Shown piece by piece: positions 45,961 through 54,928 of a DNA stretch of 64,000 nt. The notes under the pieces are model-generated. The model worked only from the letters and a program-made list of their open reading frames with translations, was not told the DNA's origin and ran no database searches. The stretch is from Duganella sp. CF517 (lineage in GTDB: Bacteria > Pseudomonadota > Gammaproteobacteria > Burkholderiales > Burkholderiaceae_D): assembly GCF_900110275.1 (NCBI RefSeq), contig NZ_FODC01000006.1, positions 364,072-428,071 on the forward strand, in the 5' to 3' direction. The position numbers were made by a program, and so were the translations under genes. Position 1 is the first letter of the stretch; each line of letters opens with the position of its first letter.

Positions 45961-48132
45961 ATGAACGCTCCCTTTCATCCCGGGTCCATCGAACAGTCGC
46001 GCCGGAGCTTTCTGAAGATCGCGGCCGCCGCCGGCGGTGGCTTGATGGTCGGCTTTTGGTCGCTGCCGGGCGAGACGTTCGCCGCCACCGCCGCCGCCGC
46101 GCCGGCGGACCTGAATGCCTTCGTCTCCATCGGCGCCGACGATACCATCACCCTCACCATGCCCAAGGTGGAGATGGGGCAGGGTACCTATACCTCCGTG
46201 CCGATGCTGATCGCCGAGGAGCTGGAGGTCGACATGGACAGGATCTCGCTGCGCCACGCGCCGCCCGATGCAAAGGTCTACGGCGCGCCGTTCGGCGACC
46301 AGTTCACCGGCGGCTCGACCTCCATCCGCCTGATGTGGGAGCCGATGCGCCAGGCCGGTGCGGCCGCGCGCATGGTGCTGATCCAGGCCGCCGCCGACCA
46401 GTGGAAGGTGGCGCCGGACAGCTGCCACGCCGAACACGGTGAAGTGGTGCACGCGGCCAGCGGCCGCCGCATCAAGTACGGCCAGCTGGTGCAGGCGGCC
46501 GCCAGATTGCCGCTGCCGGAGAAGATCGCGCTGAAAGACCCGAAAGACTTCAAGTTGATCGGCAAGCCGCTCAAGCGCCTCGACGCCAAGGGTAAAACCG
46601 ACGGCACCGCGTTGTTCGGCATCGATACCGTGGTGCCGGGCATGAAGGTGGCGGTGGTGGCGGCGAGTCCGGTCGTCGGCGGCAAGCTCAAATCCGTCAA
46701 GGACGCCAAGGCGCGCAAGCTGCGCGGCGTGCGCAGTGTCGTCAAGCTCGATAACGCGGTGGCCGTGGTGGCCGATAATTATTGGTACGCCAAGCAGGGA
46801 TTGGCGGCGCTGGAGATCACCTGGGACGAAGGCCGGTACGCCAAGCTGTCGACCGACGACGTGCGCGCCATCATGGTCGAGGCGCTGAAAAAACCCGGCA
46901 AGGTGGCGCGCGACGACGGCGATGCGCTCAAGGCGCTCGCCGCCGACGGCAAGCGCGTCGAGGCGGTCTACGTCAATCCCATGCTGGCCCACGCGACCAT
47001 GGAGCCGATGAACTGCACCGTCCATTACGACGCCAAGGCCGGCAGCGCCGAGATCTGGGTAGGCACGCAGGTGCCGGCCCGCGCGCGCGACGATGCCGCC
47101 AAGGTGCTGGGACTGGCGCCGGAAAAGGTCACGCTGCACAACCACCTGATCGGCGGCGGCTTCGGGCGCCGTCTGTACACCGATTACGTGGTGCAGGCGG
47201 CCGCGCTGGCCAAGCAGGTCAAGGCGCCGCTGAAGGTGGTGTGGAGCCGCGAGGAGGATATCCAGCACGATCTGGTGCGCGGCCTGTACGCGCATTCGGT
47301 GTCCGCCTCGCTCGACGCCAAGGGCATGCCGGTGGCGTTCTCGCACAAGATCGCGGGGCCGTCGAACCTGGCTACGTTCGCGCCGTCTTTCCTGAAGGAT
47401 GGCCTGGACACCGACAACGTCGAGGGTTCGGACACCTTCTCCTACGATATCCCGAACATGCGCGTCGAGTACACGCGCGAGGACGGCCCGGTGCCGAGCG
47501 GCTTCTGGCGCGGTGTCGGCCCGACCCGCAACATGGCGGTGCTGGAGAGCTTTATCGACGAGCTGGCGGAAAAAACCGGCCAGGACCCGCTGGCCTACCG
47601 CCTGGCGATGCTGCGCCGGCAGCCGCGCGCGGCCCACGTGCTCAAACTGGCCGCGCAGCGCGCCGGCTGGGGCGCCAAGCTGCCGGCGCGGTCCGGCCGG
47701 GGCATCGCGCTGATGCGCGCCTGGGGCACCTATCTGGCGCAGGTGGTCGACGTCAGCGTCAACGACGACGGCGAGGTGGCGGTCAAGCGCGTGGTCTGCG
47801 TGGTCGATTGCGGCCATGTCGTCAATCCGGACACCGTGGCGGCGCAGATCCAGAGCGGCATCAACTACGGCCTGACGGCGGGGCTGTTCGGCGTCATCAC
47901 CTTCAAGGACGGGCGCGTCGAGCAGAGTAACTTCCACGATTACCGCATCCTGCGATTGAGCGAGGCGCCGGTGATCGAGGTGGAGATCGTCCCAAGCACC
48001 GAGGCGCCGGGCGGCATCGGCGAGCCGGGAACGGCCGGTGTGGGGGCGGCGCTGACCAACGCGGTGTTCGCGGCGACCGGCAAGCGGGTACGCGAGATGC
48101 CGTTACGCGCCGAGCTGCTGAAAAAGGCCTGA
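45961..48132 (+). CDS. iorB: Molybdopterin-binding subunit of a xanthine dehydrogenase family oxidoreductase (IorB type)
   Basis: The 723-residue catalytic subunit begins with a twin-arginine signal (SRRSFLK, residues 13-19), so the enzyme is exported folded with its cofactor. Molybdopterin-cytosine-dinucleotide motifs include GGGFGRRL and QAGAAARM. The catalytic glutamate lies in GIGEPGTAG near the C-terminus. This single-large-subunit form matches isoquinoline 1-oxidoreductase and related aldehyde or N-heterocycle oxidoreductases; the real substrate is unknown. The ATG is one base after the stop of the small-subunit gene. Confidence 0.92.
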   Translation: MNAPFHPGSIEQSRRSFLKIAAAAGGGLMVGFWSLPGETFAATAAAAPADLNAFVSIGADDTITLTMPKVEMGQGTYTSVPMLIAEELEVDMDRISLRHAPPDAKVYGAPFGDQFTGGSTSIRLMWEPMRQAGAAARMVLIQAAADQWKVAPDSCHAEHGEVVHAASGRRIKYGQLVQAAARLPLPEKIALKDPKDFKLIGKPLKRLDAKGKTDGTALFGIDTVVPGMKVAVVAASPVVGGKLKSVKDAKARKLRGVRSVVKLDNAVAVVADNYWYAKQGLAALEITWDEGRYAKLSTDDVRAIMVEALKKPGKVARDDGDALKALAADGKRVEAVYVNPMLAHATMEPMNCTVHYDAKAGSAEIWVGTQVPARARDDAAKVLGLAPEKVTLHNHLIGGGFGRRLYTDYVVQAAALAKQVKAPLKVVWSREEDIQHDLVRGLYAHSVSASLDAKGMPVAFSHKIAGPSNLATFAPSFLKDGLDTDNVEGSDTFSYDIPNMRVEYTREDGPVPSGFWRGVGPTRNMAVLESFIDELAEKTGQDPLAYRLAMLRRQPRAAHVLKLAAQRAGWGAKLPARSGRGIALMRAWGTYLAQVVDVSVNDDGEVAVKRVVCVVDCGHVVNPDTVAAQIQSGINYGLTAGLFGVITFKDGRVEQSNFHDYRILRLSEAPVIEVEIVPSTEAPGGIGEPGTAGVGAALTNAVFAATGKRVREMPLRAELLKKA

Positions 48133-48154
48133 TGGCGCATGGCCGGCGGCAGGC

Positions 48155-48163
48155 TGCTACAAT
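48155..48163 (+). promoter_or_regulatory. Candidate extended -10 promoter of the czc operon
   Basis: TGCTACAAT lies so close to the GTG at 48170 that transcription would begin at, or within a base or two of, the start codon. No clear -35 is seen. Confidence 0.4.
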
Positions 48164-48169
48164 AGGCTG

Positions 48170-48514
48170 GTGAAAAAGCTATTGCTCATCCTGCTGCTGA
48201 CCATACTGCCGATCCAGTACGCCTGGTCGATGGCGGCCGTCTATTGCCAGCACGAGCCGGCCAAGGTGAGCCACTTCGGCCACCACGGCCATCAGCACCA
48301 GGCGCAGTCCGACGAGGATCCGGACCACGGCAAGCCGGTCAAGGTGCATAGCGATTGCGAAGTGTGCCATCACGCGGTGCAGGCGTCGGTACTCGAAGAA
48401 GGCGCGATGTTGGCGCAGCCGGCGGCGCAGTGGCATGCCGCGGCATTGATCCCCGATTATCATTCTTATATCTCCGATGGGCCCCGGCGCCCCAATTGGC
48501 TGCTCGTCGCCTAG
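48170..48514 (+). CDS. czcI: CzcI-like periplasmic metal-response protein
   Basis: This 114-residue protein has an N-terminal signal peptide (KKLLLILLLTILPIQYAWS) and a His-rich stretch GHHGHQHQ followed by DCEVCHHAV. This matches the small CzcI-type protein found at the head of cobalt-zinc-cadmium efflux operons, where it is thought to bind metal and modulate expression. It starts with GTG. No clear Shine-Dalgarno precedes it. Confidence 0.72.
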   Translation: MKKLLLILLLTILPIQYAWSMAAVYCQHEPAKVSHFGHHGHQHQAQSDEDPDHGKPVKVHSDCEVCHHAVQASVLEEGAMLAQPAAQWHAAALIPDYHSYISDGPRRPNWLLVA

Positions 48515-48568
48515 CGCGACGAGACCTCTCCTCCTCATATTTTTTGTCCGACGACGGTGACGTCTCGT

Positions 48569-48599
48569 CGAATTCTTTTCCATTCATTCGGAGAATTCG
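48569..48599 (+). promoter_or_regulatory. Hairpin around the czcC ribosome-binding site
   Basis: CGAATTC (48569-48575) is complementary to GAATTCG (48593-48599), which lies immediately before the czcC ATG at 48600. The Shine-Dalgarno GGAG (48590-48593) lies at the edge of the right arm. A second inverted repeat, CGACGAGAC (48517-48525)/GTCTCGTCG (48562-48570), overlaps the left arm by two bases. Folding could tune czcC translation. Confidence 0.35.
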
Positions 48600-49832
48600 A
48601 TGTACAAGTATGTTTTGTCGCTTTATATGGCGGCATGGCCGGCGTTCGCGCTGGCCGGTGGATCCGTGCCCGCGTCCGAACCCACCGGGCCGTTGACGCT
48701 GGAGGCGGCGCTGGCGCTGGCCGCCGACGCCAACGCCGACCTGTCGGCCGCGCGCCACGAGCTGCTGGCGGTGGACGGCGCGGTCCAGCAGGCTGGTTTG
48801 CCGCCCAATCCCTCGCTCTCGGTCGAACGGGTCGATACCCGCCGCGACGCCCGCGAAACCACCTTTCTATTGAGTCAGCCGCTGGAGCTGGGCGGCAAAC
48901 GCCAGGCGCGCGTGCAGGCCGCGCAGCGCGAACGCGATAGCGCCTCGGCGCAACTGGGCGCACGCAAGGCCGATATCCGCGCCGATGTCATCGACGGCTG
49001 GTTCGCCGTGCTGGCCGCGCAGGAGCAATTGCGGCTGGCGCAGGAGGCGTCCGAACTGGCGCAGCGCGCCGCCGCCGCCACCGGACGGCGCGTCGTCGCC
49101 GGCAAGGTGTCGCCGGTGGAGGAGACGCGCGCGCGGGTCGCCGCGTCGACCGTGCAGCTGGATCTGCTGCGCGCGCGCAGCACCCTGGCGATCGCGCGCA
49201 AGAAGCTGGCGGCGATGTGGGGCAATCCGGCGCCGCGCTTCGAAAAGGCCGACGGCGATCTCGATACCTTGCCGTCGCTGCCCGACCAGGCCTTGCTGCA
49301 CCACCGGCTGGCGCAGGCCCCCGGCATGGCGCTGGCGCGCTCGGAACTGGACAGACGCCAGGCGCTGGCCAGGGTCGAGCTGACCCGCCGGATGCCCGAC
49401 ATCACGCTCAACGTCGGCAGCAAGCGCTCGGAGGAACTTGGGCGTTCGCAGGCGGTGTTCGGCATTTCGGTACCGCTGCCATTCTTCGACCGCAACCAGG
49501 GCGCCGTGCTGGAAACGGCGCGCCGCGTCGACAAGGCGCGCGACGAGTTGAGCTCCACCGCGCTGCGGCTGGACGCCGAACTGGCGCAGGCGCGCGAGGA
49601 TTTCGACGTCGCCCGCCAACAGGCGCTGGCGCTGCGCAGCGAAATCGTGCCCGGCGCGCAAAGCGCCTATGCGGCGGCCAGCACCGGATTCGATTACGGC
49701 AAATTCGGCTTCCTCGACGTGCTCGACGCCCAGCGCACCTTGCTGCAGGCGAAATCCCAATACCTCAACGCCCTGGCGGAGGCGCATCGCGCCAAGTCCG
49801 CCATCGGCCGCATCCTCGGAGAGGACCAATAA
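48600..49832 (+). CDS. czcC: Outer-membrane channel of heavy-metal efflux (CzcC, TolC family)
   Basis: The 410-residue TolC-family protein has a signal peptide and long Ala/Arg/Glu-rich helical hairpins with two repeated halves, as in CzcC/CusC. It forms the trimeric outer-membrane duct of the CzcCBA pump. GGAG precedes the ATG. The stop lies one base before the czcB ATG. Confidence 0.92.
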   Translation: MYKYVLSLYMAAWPAFALAGGSVPASEPTGPLTLEAALALAADANADLSAARHELLAVDGAVQQAGLPPNPSLSVERVDTRRDARETTFLLSQPLELGGKRQARVQAAQRERDSASAQLGARKADIRADVIDGWFAVLAAQEQLRLAQEASELAQRAAAATGRRVVAGKVSPVEETRARVAASTVQLDLLRARSTLAIARKKLAAMWGNPAPRFEKADGDLDTLPSLPDQALLHHRLAQAPGMALARSELDRRQALARVELTRRMPDITLNVGSKRSEELGRSQAVFGISVPLPFFDRNQGAVLETARRVDKARDELSSTALRLDAELAQAREDFDVARQQALALRSEIVPGAQSAYAAASTGFDYGKFGFLDVLDAQRTLLQAKSQYLNALAEAHRAKSAIGRILGEDQ

Positions 49833-49833
49833 G

Positions 49834-51045
49834 ATGAACAATATGACCAAAAAACAGAAGCTCACGATCGCCGTCATGGCGGTCATCGGCGTGCTGCTGG
49901 CGGCATGGATGCTGATGCCGAAGCGCGGCGAAGAAACGCTCGAAAACCACGATGACCATGGGTCGGAAGCGGTGGCACCACGTAAAGACGATCACGCCGG
50001 CGAGGAAAAGCCCGAAAAAATCGCGCTCGACGACGCGCAGATCACGGCGGCCGGCATCGTTGTCGCCACCGCCGCGGCGGCCGACATCAGCGTCGCCATC
50101 ACGCTGCCCGGCGAGATCCGTTTCAACGAGGACCGCACCGCGCACGTGGTGCCCAAGCTGTCCGGCGTGGTCACCGCCGTGATGGCGGACCTGGGCCAGA
50201 CCGTCAGGCAGGGGCAGGTGCTGGCGGTGGTCGCCAGCAGCGGCTTGTCCGAGCAGCGCAGCGAGCTGCTGTCGGCGCAGCGGCGGCTGGCGCTGGCCAG
50301 CACCACGCTCGATCGCGAACGCCGGCTGTGGCAGGACAAGATCTCCGCCGAGCAGGATTATCTGCAGGCCAAACAGGCGATGAGCGAGGCGGAAATCGCG
50401 GTGCAGAACGCGCGCCAGAAGTTGAGCGCCTTCGGCACCGGCGCCGCCTCCGGCTCGGACCTGAACCGGCTGGAACTGCGCGCGCCGTTCGACGGCATCG
50501 TCATGGAAAAGCACCTGGCGCTGGGCGAGGCGGTCAAGGAAGACGCCAACGTCTTCACCATCTCCGACCTGTCGACCGTGTGGGCGGAAATCGCCGTGCC
50601 GCCGAAGGACCTGAACCTGGTGCGCGTGGGCGGGACGGTGACCGTCAAGGCTTCGGCCTTCGACGCCCAGGCCACCGGCAAGATCACCTATGTCGGCTCG
50701 CTGCTCGGCGAGCAGACCCGCACCGCCAAGGCCCGCGTGGCGCTGGCCAATCCGGACCGCGCGTGGCGTCCGGGCCTGTTCGTCAACGTCGATGTGTTGT
50801 CCGGCCAGACCGGCGCCGCCGCCGTCACCGTCGCCACCGAGGCGATCCAGACCCTGGAGGACAAGCCCGTGGTGTTCGTCAAGGTGGCCGGCGGTTTCAT
50901 GCCGCGCTCCGTGGCGCCGGGGCGCAGCGACGGCAAGATCACCGAGATCGTGCACGGCCTGACGGCCGGCACGCAGTACGCCGCCGCCGGCAGTTTCGTC
51001 CTCAAGGCGGAACTGGGCAAGGGCAGCGCCGAGCACGCGCACTGA
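49834..51045 (+). CDS. czcB: Periplasmic adaptor of heavy-metal efflux RND (CzcB)
   Basis: This 403-residue membrane-fusion protein has an N-terminal membrane anchor (about 10-27), then a His/Asp/Glu-rich stretch (HDDHGSE) that may bind metal. It continues with the biotinyl-lipoyl domain (VVPKLSGVVTAV), an alpha-hairpin and the beta-barrel. It links CzcA to CzcC. GAGAGGA precedes the ATG. Confidence 0.93.
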   Translation: MNNMTKKQKLTIAVMAVIGVLLAAWMLMPKRGEETLENHDDHGSEAVAPRKDDHAGEEKPEKIALDDAQITAAGIVVATAAAADISVAITLPGEIRFNEDRTAHVVPKLSGVVTAVMADLGQTVRQGQVLAVVASSGLSEQRSELLSAQRRLALASTTLDRERRLWQDKISAEQDYLQAKQAMSEAEIAVQNARQKLSAFGTGAASGSDLNRLELRAPFDGIVMEKHLALGEAVKEDANVFTISDLSTVWAEIAVPPKDLNLVRVGGTVTVKASAFDAQATGKITYVGSLLGEQTRTAKARVALANPDRAWRPGLFVNVDVLSGQTGAAAVTVATEAIQTLEDKPVVFVKVAGGFMPRSVAPGRSDGKITEIVHGLTAGTQYAAAGSFVLKAELGKGSAEHAH

Positions 51046-51061
51046 GGCGGGGGACGACATT

Positions 51062-54000
51062 ATGTTCGAACGAATCATACGGTTTGCCATCGTCCAGCGC
51101 TGGCTGGTCATGCTGGCGGTGGCGGGGATGGCCGGTTTCGGCATCTACAGCTACCAAAAGCTGCCCATCGACGCGGTCCCCGACATCACCAACGTGCAGG
51201 TGCAGATCAACACCGCCGCGCCGGGCTACTCGCCGCTGGAGACCGAGCAGCGCGTGACGTTCCCGATCGAGACCGTCATGGCCGGCCTGCCGAACCTGGA
51301 GCAGACACGCTCGCTGTCGCGCTACGGGCTGTCGCAGATCACCGTCATCTTCAAGGACGGCACAGACATCTTTTTCGCGCGCCAGATGGTCAACGAGCGC
51401 ATACAGGAAGCCAGGACGCGGCTGCCGGCCGGAATCGCGCCTGCCATGGGGCCGATCTCCACCGGGCTGGGGGAGATCTACCTGTGGACGGTGGAGGCCA
51501 AGCCGGACGCGAAGAAGGCCGACGGCACGCCCTACACGCCGACCGACCTGCGCGAGATCCAGGACTGGATCATCAAGCCGCAGCTGCGCAACGTCGCCGG
51601 CGTCACCGAGATCAATTCGATCGGCGGCTACGCCAAGGAATACCAGGTGGCGCCCAACCCGCAGCGCCTGGCGTCCTACGGCCTGACCTTGCAGGATGTG
51701 GTGACGGCGCTGGACCGCAACAACGCCAACGCCAGCGCCGGCTACATCGAAAAGCGCGGCGAGCAGCTGCTGGTGCGCGCGCCGGGACAGGTGCAGTCGC
51801 TGGAGGATATCCGCAACATCATCCTCAGTAACGTCGACAGCGTGCCGGTGCGGGTGCGCGACGTCGCCGAGGTGCAGATCGGCCGCGAACTGCGCACCGG
51901 CGCCGCCACCGACAACGGCCGCGAGGTGGTGCTGGGCACCGTCTTCATGCTGATCGGCCAAAACAGCCGCGCGGTCTCGCAGGCGGTCGACAGGAAGATG
52001 GTCGACATCAACCGCAGCCTGCCGGCCGGCGTGCAGGCCATCACCGTCTACGACCGCACGGCGTTGGTCGACAAGGCCATCGCCACGGTGAAGAAAAACC
52101 TGCTCGAAGGCGCGGTGCTGGTGATCGCGGTGCTGTTCCTGTTCCTCGGGAATATCCGCGCGGCGCTGATCACGGCGATGGTGATACCGCTGTCGATGCT
52201 GTTCACGTTTACCGGCATGGTCACGTACAAGGTCAGCGCCAACCTGCTCAGCCTCGGCGCGCTGGACTTCGGCATCATCGTCGACGGCGCGGTGGTGATC
52301 GTCGAGAACTGCGTGCGCAGGCTGGCGCACGCGCAGAACCAGCTTGGCCGCAAGCTGACCCGCGCCGAGCGCTTCGACGAGGTGCACGCGGCGGCCAGGG
52401 AATCGCGCCGCCCGCTGCTGTTCGGTCAGTTGATCATCATGGTGGTCTACCTGCCGATCTTCGCGCTGACCGGTGTCGAGGGCCGCATGTTCCATCCGAT
52501 GGCGCTGACGGTGGTGATCGCGCTGCTGGGCGCGATGCTGTTGTCGATCACCTTCATCCCGGCCGCCGTGGCGCTGTTCATCGGCGACAACGTGGTCGAG
52601 AAGGAGCACCGCAGGATCACCGCGTGGTACGGCGCAATCCTGGAACGCGTGCTGGCCAACACCCCGGTCGTGCTGACGTTCGCCGGCATTTCGGTGGTGC
52701 TGTCGCTGCTGCTGGCGACGCGCCTTGGCAGCGAATTCGTGCCGAACTTGAACGAGGGCGACTTCGCCATCCAGGCGCTGCGCATCCCCGGCACCAGCCT
52801 GACGCAGTCGGTGGAGATGCAAAAACAGATCGAGCTGACGCTCAAGCGGAAATTCCCCGAGATCGAACGGGTCTTCGCGCGCACCGGCACGGCGGAAATC
52901 GCCTCCGATCCGATGCCGCCGAATGTCTCGGATGGCTACATCATGCTCAAGCCGCAGGCCGACTGGCCCAAGCCGCGCAAGTCGCGCGACGAGCTGCTGG
53001 CGGCGATACGGGAGACGGTCGAAAAGCTGCCCGGGAACGCGTTCGAGTTCTCGCAGCCGATCCAGCTGCGCTTCAACGAGCTGATATCGGGCGTGCGCAG
53101 CGACGTCGCCGTCAAGCTGTTCGGCGACGACACGGCGGTGCTGAACGACACCGCCGCGAAAATCGCCGCCGCGCTGGGCAAGGTGCAGGGCGCGACCGAG
53201 GTCAAGATCGAACAGACCACCGGGCTGCCGATGCTGACGGTGGAGATCGACCGGAGCAAGACCGCGCGCTACGGCCTCAATGTGGGCGATGTGCAGGAGA
53301 CCATCGCCACCGCCATCGGCGGCAAGGAGGCCGGTACGATGTTCGAGGGCGACCGCCGCTTCGACATCGTGGTGCGGCTGCCGGACGCGCTGCGCGACGA
53401 CCTCGATGTGATGCGGCGCCTGCCGGTGCCGCTGCCGCGCGCGGCGGGAACGGACGGCGGAAGCGGCGCCCACTTCATCCCGCTGGGCGAGGTGGCCACG
53501 TTCAGCGTGGCGCCGGGGCCGAACCAGATCAGCCGCGAGGACGGCAAGCGCCGCGTCGTCATCAGCGCCAATGTGCGCGGACGCGATATCGGCTCCTTCG
53601 TCGCCGAGGCGGAGCAGGCCTTGCAAAGCCAGGTCAAGGTGCCGGCCGGGTACTGGACCGCGTGGGGCGGGCAGTTCGAGCAGCTGCAGTCGGCCGCGCG
53701 CCGCCTGCAGATCGTGGTGCCGGTGGCGCTGCTGCTGGTGATGGTGCTGCTGTTGGCGATGTTCGGCAACCTGCGCGACGGGCTGCTGGTGTTTAGCGGA
53801 ATTCCGTTCGCGCTCACGGGCGGCATCGCCGCGCTGGCGCTGCGCGGCATACCGCTGTCGATATCGGCGGCGGTGGGCTTCATCGCGCTGTCCGGGGTGG
53901 CGGTGCTCAACGGCCTGGTGCTGATCGCCTACGTCCGCTCCCTGCGCGAACAGGGACGCACGGTGGAGCAGGCGGTACGCGAGGGGGCGCTGGGCCGGCT

Positions 54001-54217
54001 GCGGCCGGTGCTGATGACGGCGCTGGTGGCGTCGCTGGGCTTCATTCCGATGGCGATCGCCACCGGCACCGGCGCCGAGGTACAACGTCCGCTGGCGACG
54101 GTGGTCATCGGCGGGATCCTGTCGTCGACCGCGTTGACGCTGCTGGTGCTGCCGCTGCTGTACCGGCTGGTCCACCGCGACCGGGGCACGCCAAACCCGG
54201 CGCCAGCGCCAGCCTAG
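51062..54217 (+). CDS. czcA: Heavy-metal efflux RND transporter (CzcA)
   Basis: The 1051-residue inner-membrane proton/metal antiporter has 12 predicted transmembrane helices and two large periplasmic loops. The HME-RND signature in helix 4 is GALDFGIIVDGAVVIVEN, with the charged residues that relay protons. The DFGxxxDGAV pattern is that of divalent-ion (Co/Zn/Cd) exporters. It ends the czcICBA operon and overlaps the convergent cupin gene by four bases. Confidence 0.95.
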   Translation: MFERIIRFAIVQRWLVMLAVAGMAGFGIYSYQKLPIDAVPDITNVQVQINTAAPGYSPLETEQRVTFPIETVMAGLPNLEQTRSLSRYGLSQITVIFKDGTDIFFARQMVNERIQEARTRLPAGIAPAMGPISTGLGEIYLWTVEAKPDAKKADGTPYTPTDLREIQDWIIKPQLRNVAGVTEINSIGGYAKEYQVAPNPQRLASYGLTLQDVVTALDRNNANASAGYIEKRGEQLLVRAPGQVQSLEDIRNIILSNVDSVPVRVRDVAEVQIGRELRTGAATDNGREVVLGTVFMLIGQNSRAVSQAVDRKMVDINRSLPAGVQAITVYDRTALVDKAIATVKKNLLEGAVLVIAVLFLFLGNIRAALITAMVIPLSMLFTFTGMVTYKVSANLLSLGALDFGIIVDGAVVIVENCVRRLAHAQNQLGRKLTRAERFDEVHAAARESRRPLLFGQLIIMVVYLPIFALTGVEGRMFHPMALTVVIALLGAMLLSITFIPAAVALFIGDNVVEKEHRRITAWYGAILERVLANTPVVLTFAGISVVLSLLLATRLGSEFVPNLNEGDFAIQALRIPGTSLTQSVEMQKQIELTLKRKFPEIERVFARTGTAEIASDPMPPNVSDGYIMLKPQADWPKPRKSRDELLAAIRETVEKLPGNAFEFSQPIQLRFNELISGVRSDVAVKLFGDDTAVLNDTAAKIAAALGKVQGATEVKIEQTTGLPMLTVEIDRSKTARYGLNVGDVQETIATAIGGKEAGTMFEGDRRFDIVVRLPDALRDDLDVMRRLPVPLPRAAGTDGGSGAHFIPLGEVATFSVAPGPNQISREDGKRRVVISANVRGRDIGSFVAEAEQALQSQVKVPAGYWTAWGGQFEQLQSAARRLQIVVPVALLLVMVLLLAMFGNLRDGLLVFSGIPFALTGGIAALALRGIPLSISAAVGFIALSGVAVLNGLVLIAYVRSLREQGRTVEQAVREGALGRLRPVLMTALVASLGFIPMAIATGTGAEVQRPLATVVIGGILSSTALTLLVLPLLYRLVHRDRGTPNPAPAPA

Positions 54218-54525
54218 GGGCTGCCGGCGCGCTCGATGACCAGGATGCGCGCCTGGCCGACCGGGTGGGCGCAATGGGCGTCCCCCTCGGCGGCATGGAA
54301 GATGTCGCCGGCGCGCAGGTGGACCACCAATTCGCGCCCGCCCTCGCGGTAGTGCATCGCCACCTCGCCATCGAGCACGGCGAACACCTCGTCGCCGTCG
54401 TTGACGTGCCAGCGGTACGGCTGGTCGGTCCAGTGCAGCCGCACGGTGGCGTCCTTCATCGCGGCGATCGGTTGCGCGTCCCAGGCGCGCGCGCCGGTGT
54501 AGTCGCTTGCACGGACGATGTTCAC
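54214..54525 (-). CDS. Small cupin-domain protein
   Basis: This 103-residue single-domain cupin has a beta-barrel motif WHVNDGDEVFAVLDGEV, then GDIFHAAEGDAHCAHP. The His ligands are present, so it may bind a metal. The start is GTG 54525, with TGGAG eight bases upstream and a four-base overlap (GTGA) with the DJ-1 gene, which suggests translation coupling. Function unknown. Confidence 0.82.
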   Translation of the reverse strand: MNIVRASDYTGARAWDAQPIAAMKDATVRLHWTDQPYRWHVNDGDEVFAVLDGEVAMHYREGGRELVVHLRAGDIFHAAEGDAHCAHPVGQARILVIERAGSP

Positions 54526-54845
54526 GGTCTGCTCCAGTCGTTGTCCATTTGCCGCGCGGTGGCCAGCGCCAATTCGCGTCCCGCCAACCGCCCGACCAGA
54601 TGCGGCGACAGGTCGATGCCGGTGGCGACGCCGGCGGAGGCGATGACGGCGCCATTGCCGGTCGAGCGGCGCTTGCCTTGCACCCGCAACTCGGGAAACG
54701 CGGCGCCGGCCGCTGTTTTGGCGGGACAGTTGTGCGGCGCCAGCTGCCGGCCGTCGAGCGTGGCGCAGGTGAACACGTCGTACGGTCCGGCGAAGTCGGG
54801 GACCTCGACGTCGCCGTAAACGTAAATGCCGATGGTGCGGGTCAT
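54522..54845 (-). CDS. Internally deleted DJ-1/PfpI family protein
   Basis: The frame of 107 residues opens with the DJ-1/PfpI first strand (TIGIYVYGDVEVPDFAGPYD) and ends with the family's C-terminal part (ASAGVATGIDLSPHLVGRLA). The middle 80 or so residues are absent, including the nucleophile-elbow cysteine (CTGAF in the neighbouring GlxA protein). The frame is intact with a strong AGGAGG, so it may still be translated, but without the core it is unlikely to fold as an active enzyme. It overlaps the cupin gene and is divergent from the GlxA-type gene, which contains the full domain. Confidence 0.7.
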   Translation of the reverse strand: MTRTIGIYVYGDVEVPDFAGPYDVFTCATLDGRQLAPHNCPAKTAAGAAFPELRVQGKRRSTGNGAVIASAGVATGIDLSPHLVGRLAGRELALATARQMDNDWSRP

Positions 54846-54928
54846 GGGGTGCCTCCTGAAACGAAAGCAGGCATCTTCCCACTTCCGCGCTTGACACAAA
54901 TGACAGCTATGGTGGAATATCTGCCAAC

